Of a stretch of 7,014 bases of DNA, positions 6,093-7,014 are shown in pieces (the first letter of the stretch is position 1; each line of letters starts with the position of its first letter). The position numbers and the translations under genes are program-made. Below the pieces are notes generated by a model. The model did no database searches. It was not told the origin of the DNA and saw nothing but the letters and a program-made list of their open reading frames with translations. The DNA is from an uncultured Granulosicoccus sp. Its GTDB lineage: Bacteria > Pseudomonadota > Gammaproteobacteria > Granulosicoccales > Granulosicoccaceae. The stretch spans positions 1-7,014 of the forward strand of contig CALLPU010000093.1 of assembly GCA_938016235.1 (NCBI GenBank), read 5' to 3'.

Positions 6093-6677
6093 GTGCAAAC
6101 CTATCTGACTTTACTGCAGCATATACTGGATCACGGTGTCGACAAGTCTGACCGCACAGGCACCGGTACGCGTTCCGTGTTTGGTTATCAGATGCGCTTT
6201 GATCTGGCCGCAGGTTTCCCGGTGCTGACTACCAAGAAGCTGCATCTGAAATCGATCATTCACGAACTACTCTGGTTCCTTAAAGGCGATACCAATATCG
6301 CGTACCTGAAGCAGAACGGTGTGCGTATCTGGGATGAATGGGCCGATGAGCAAGGCAACCTCGGGCCGGTGCACGGCAGCCAGTGGCGAAGCTGGCCGAC
6401 GCCCGATGGTGGACACATCGATCAGATCAGCCAGCTTATTACGCAGATAAAAAACAACCCGGACTCCCGTCGACACATTGTCAGTGCCTGGAACGTCAGT
6501 GACATCGAGAACATGAAGCTGCCGCCGTGTCATGCACTGTTTCAGTTCTATGTGGCTAATGGCCGAGTGAGCTGTCAGCTGTACCAGCGCAGCGCGGATG
6601 TGTTTCTGGGTGTGCCGTTCTTTTCCGGCATAGCGAAAAATTTCTATAAAAATAAGCGATATAAATTAATGACTTAG
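6093..6677 (+). pseudogene. thyA: Resident thymidylate synthase gene, truncated after Phe176
   Basis: ThyA converts dUMP and methylene-tetrahydrofolate to dTMP and dihydrofolate. Residues 1-176 are collinear with E. coli ThyA (264 aa): DRTGTGT (20-26) with R21, TTKKLHLKSIIHELLWFLKG (46-65), WDEWADE (80-86), DSRRHIVSAWN (124-134), the catalytic Cys146 in PPCHALFQF, and QRSADVFLGVPF (165-176) with R166. The match ends abruptly at 6620. Instead of the invariant NIASY, the frame reads 18 unrelated residues (FSGIAKNFYKNKRYKLMT) and stops at 6677. Neither other forward frame restores NIASY, so this is replacement by foreign sequence, not a frameshift. Asn177, the dUMP-binding His/Tyr pair and about 88 C-terminal residues are missing, so the product should be inactive. 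The start is GTG, 22 nt after lgt. Confidence 0.9.
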
Positions 6678-6689
6678 ACAGGTAAATAA

Positions 6690-6705
6690 ATCATAGCGCT
6701 ATGAT
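6690..6705. repeat. Perfect 16-bp palindrome
   Basis: ATCATAGCGCTATGAT reads identically on both strands. Its right edge is 18 nt before the TATAAT hexamer at 6724, so it covers most of where a -35 element would be. That is a common operator placement, but it could equally be a recombinase binding site at the element end. No U-run follows, so it is not a terminator. Confidence 0.6.
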
Positions 6706-6723
6706 GAATGATTGAATGTCGGG

Positions 6724-6729
6724 TATAAT
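6724..6729 (+). promoter_or_regulatory. Candidate -10 box for the second thymidylate synthase
   Basis: A perfect TATAAT hexamer lies 50 nt before the ATG at 6780. No good -35 is present at 16-18 bp spacing (ATGATG at 17 bp, overlapping the palindrome). A second, weaker TATACT lies at 6751-6756. The promoter would let the incoming gene be expressed independently of the lgt-thyA transcript. Confidence 0.45.
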
Positions 6730-6779
6730 GAGCGTCAAGTAGAGGGCCGCTATACTGATCGCTTTGAGAGAACCTCTGC

Positions 6780-7014
6780 ATGAGACATCCCGAACATCAA
6801 TATCTCGACTTGATGAACCAGGTTATGGAACATGGCGACGAACGAGTCGATCGAACCGGTGTTGGTACGCGGTCAATTTTTGGAGCCATGCTTCGCTTCA
6901 ATCTGAACGATGGCAGTGTGCCTATCCTCACAACAAAACGTGTCTACTGGAAGACAGCCGTGAAGGAGATGATCTGGTTCCTTACCGGTGGCACGAACAT
7001 CCAACCTTTGCTTC
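6780..7014 (+). CDS. thyA: Second thymidylate synthase, 5' part (divergent lineage)
   Basis: From the ATG at 6780 an open frame of 78 codons runs to the window edge without a stop. It begins MRHPEHQYLDLMNQVMEHGD and continues with VDRTGVGTRSIFGAMLRFNL (23-42), PILTTKRVYWKTAVKEMIWF (47-66) and LTGGTNIQPLL (67-77). These match the N-terminal third of ThyA-type synthases, including the phosphate-binding arginine of DRTG. It differs clearly from the resident copy (GVGTRSIFGAMLRFNL against GTGTRSVFGYQMRFDL; KRVYWKTAVKEMIWF against KKLHLKSIIHELLWF), so it is not a recent duplication and resembles versions seen in phages and in other bacterial groups. GC is about 50%, between the host-type genes and the junction. 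Catalytic Cys and the C-terminus lie beyond the window, so completeness is inferred. It presumably supplies dTMP in place of the broken resident gene. No strong Shine-Dalgarno is visible; GAGAG lies about 9 nt upstream. Confidence 0.9.
   Translation, partial: MRHPEHQYLDLMNQVMEHGDERVDRTGVGTRSIFGAMLRFNLNDGSVPILTTKRVYWKTAVKEMIWFLTGGTNIQPLL

Larger units (their letters stand above)
6621..6779. other. AT-rich junction between the broken thyA and a second thymidylate synthase
   Basis: The sequence homologous to thyA ends at 6620. GC content is 58 of 100 bases for 6521-6620 and 29 of 100 for 6621-6720, an abrupt change. The segment contains a 16-bp palindrome, repeated ATAGCG/AAGCG motifs in both orientations and a TATAAT box, but no supported gene beyond the trailing 18 codons. 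It is best read as the end of an inserted element. The other end and any recombinase are outside the window, so the type of element cannot be named. Confidence 0.6.

Noticed and set aside
6610..6615. GTGTGC as a group II intron 5' end (GUGYG)
   Set aside because: These bases encode the conserved Gly-Val-Pro of the thyA reading frame, and coding similarity continues beyond them.
6621..6638. TTTTC-N9-GAAAA hairpin as the P1 helix of a group I intron
   Set aside because: It is a weak 5-bp AT-rich stem and no conserved intron core could be recognised in the remaining sequence. The idea is kept only as a test in the findings.
6618..6677. A frameshift or sequencing error as the cause of the thyA truncation
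   Set aside because: The other two forward frames after 6620 read SFPA-stop and LFRHSEKFL-stop, with no NIASYALL, and the base composition changes sharply, so the downstream sequence is foreign.
6618..6677. An intein or in-frame insertion in ThyA
   Set aside because: The frame stops 18 codons after the break and no splicing motif (Cys/Ser/Thr start, block B) is visible.

Overview
The window looks like a chromosomal stretch from a gammaproteobacterium. The coding DNA is moderately GC-rich. The gene set (Rsd/AlgQ-type anti-sigma factor, YcgN-type cysteine-cluster protein, RlmI-type rRNA methyltransferase, lgt next to thyA, hemL divergent from a rubredoxin) is typical of that class. No genus can be named from the sequence alone.

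Layout, left to right. Positions 1-1420 are read leftward: hemL (glutamate-1-semialdehyde aminomutase, 110-1420), followed 12 nt later by the first 32 codons of a sulfotransferase-like P-loop protein that runs off the left edge. A divergent intergenic region of about 100 bp (1421-1528) holds a 7-bp dyad. Everything after it is read rightward. A rubredoxin (1529-1702), class 1 fructose-1,6-bisphosphatase (1699-2718) and a YcgN/UPF0260 protein (2723-3184) are packed with a 4-nt overlap and then a 4-nt gap, so they are probably one transcript. A terminator-like hairpin lies inside the last codons of the YcgN gene. After a 208-bp gap come an Rsd/AlgQ family regulator (3393-3902) and an RlmI-type methyltransferase (3933-5114), whose start codon sits inside a predicted GC-rich stem-loop. 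Then come lgt (5177-6070) and the 5' part of thyA (from 6093).

The right end is the unusual part. The host-type thyA is collinear with E. coli ThyA up to Phe176 and stops matching immediately before the invariant Asn177. GC content drops from 58% in the 100 bp before the break to 29% in the 100 bp after it, and the reading frame ends 18 unrelated codons later. From 6780 a second thymidylate synthase of a clearly different lineage begins, with its own TATAAT box, and runs off the right edge. The simplest reading is the left boundary of an inserted element (island, prophage or similar) that breaks the resident thyA and brings its own thymidylate synthase. The 160-bp junction carries a perfect 16-bp palindrome and several copies of an ATAGCG/AAGCG motif in both orientations, which could be recombinase or regulator binding sites. 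The recombinase and cargo, if any, lie outside the window.

Functionally, the conserved genes are housekeeping: tetrapyrrole synthesis (HemL), electron transfer (rubredoxin), gluconeogenesis (Fbp), sigma-factor control (Rsd), 23S rRNA methylation (RlmI), lipoprotein maturation (Lgt) and dTMP synthesis (ThyA).
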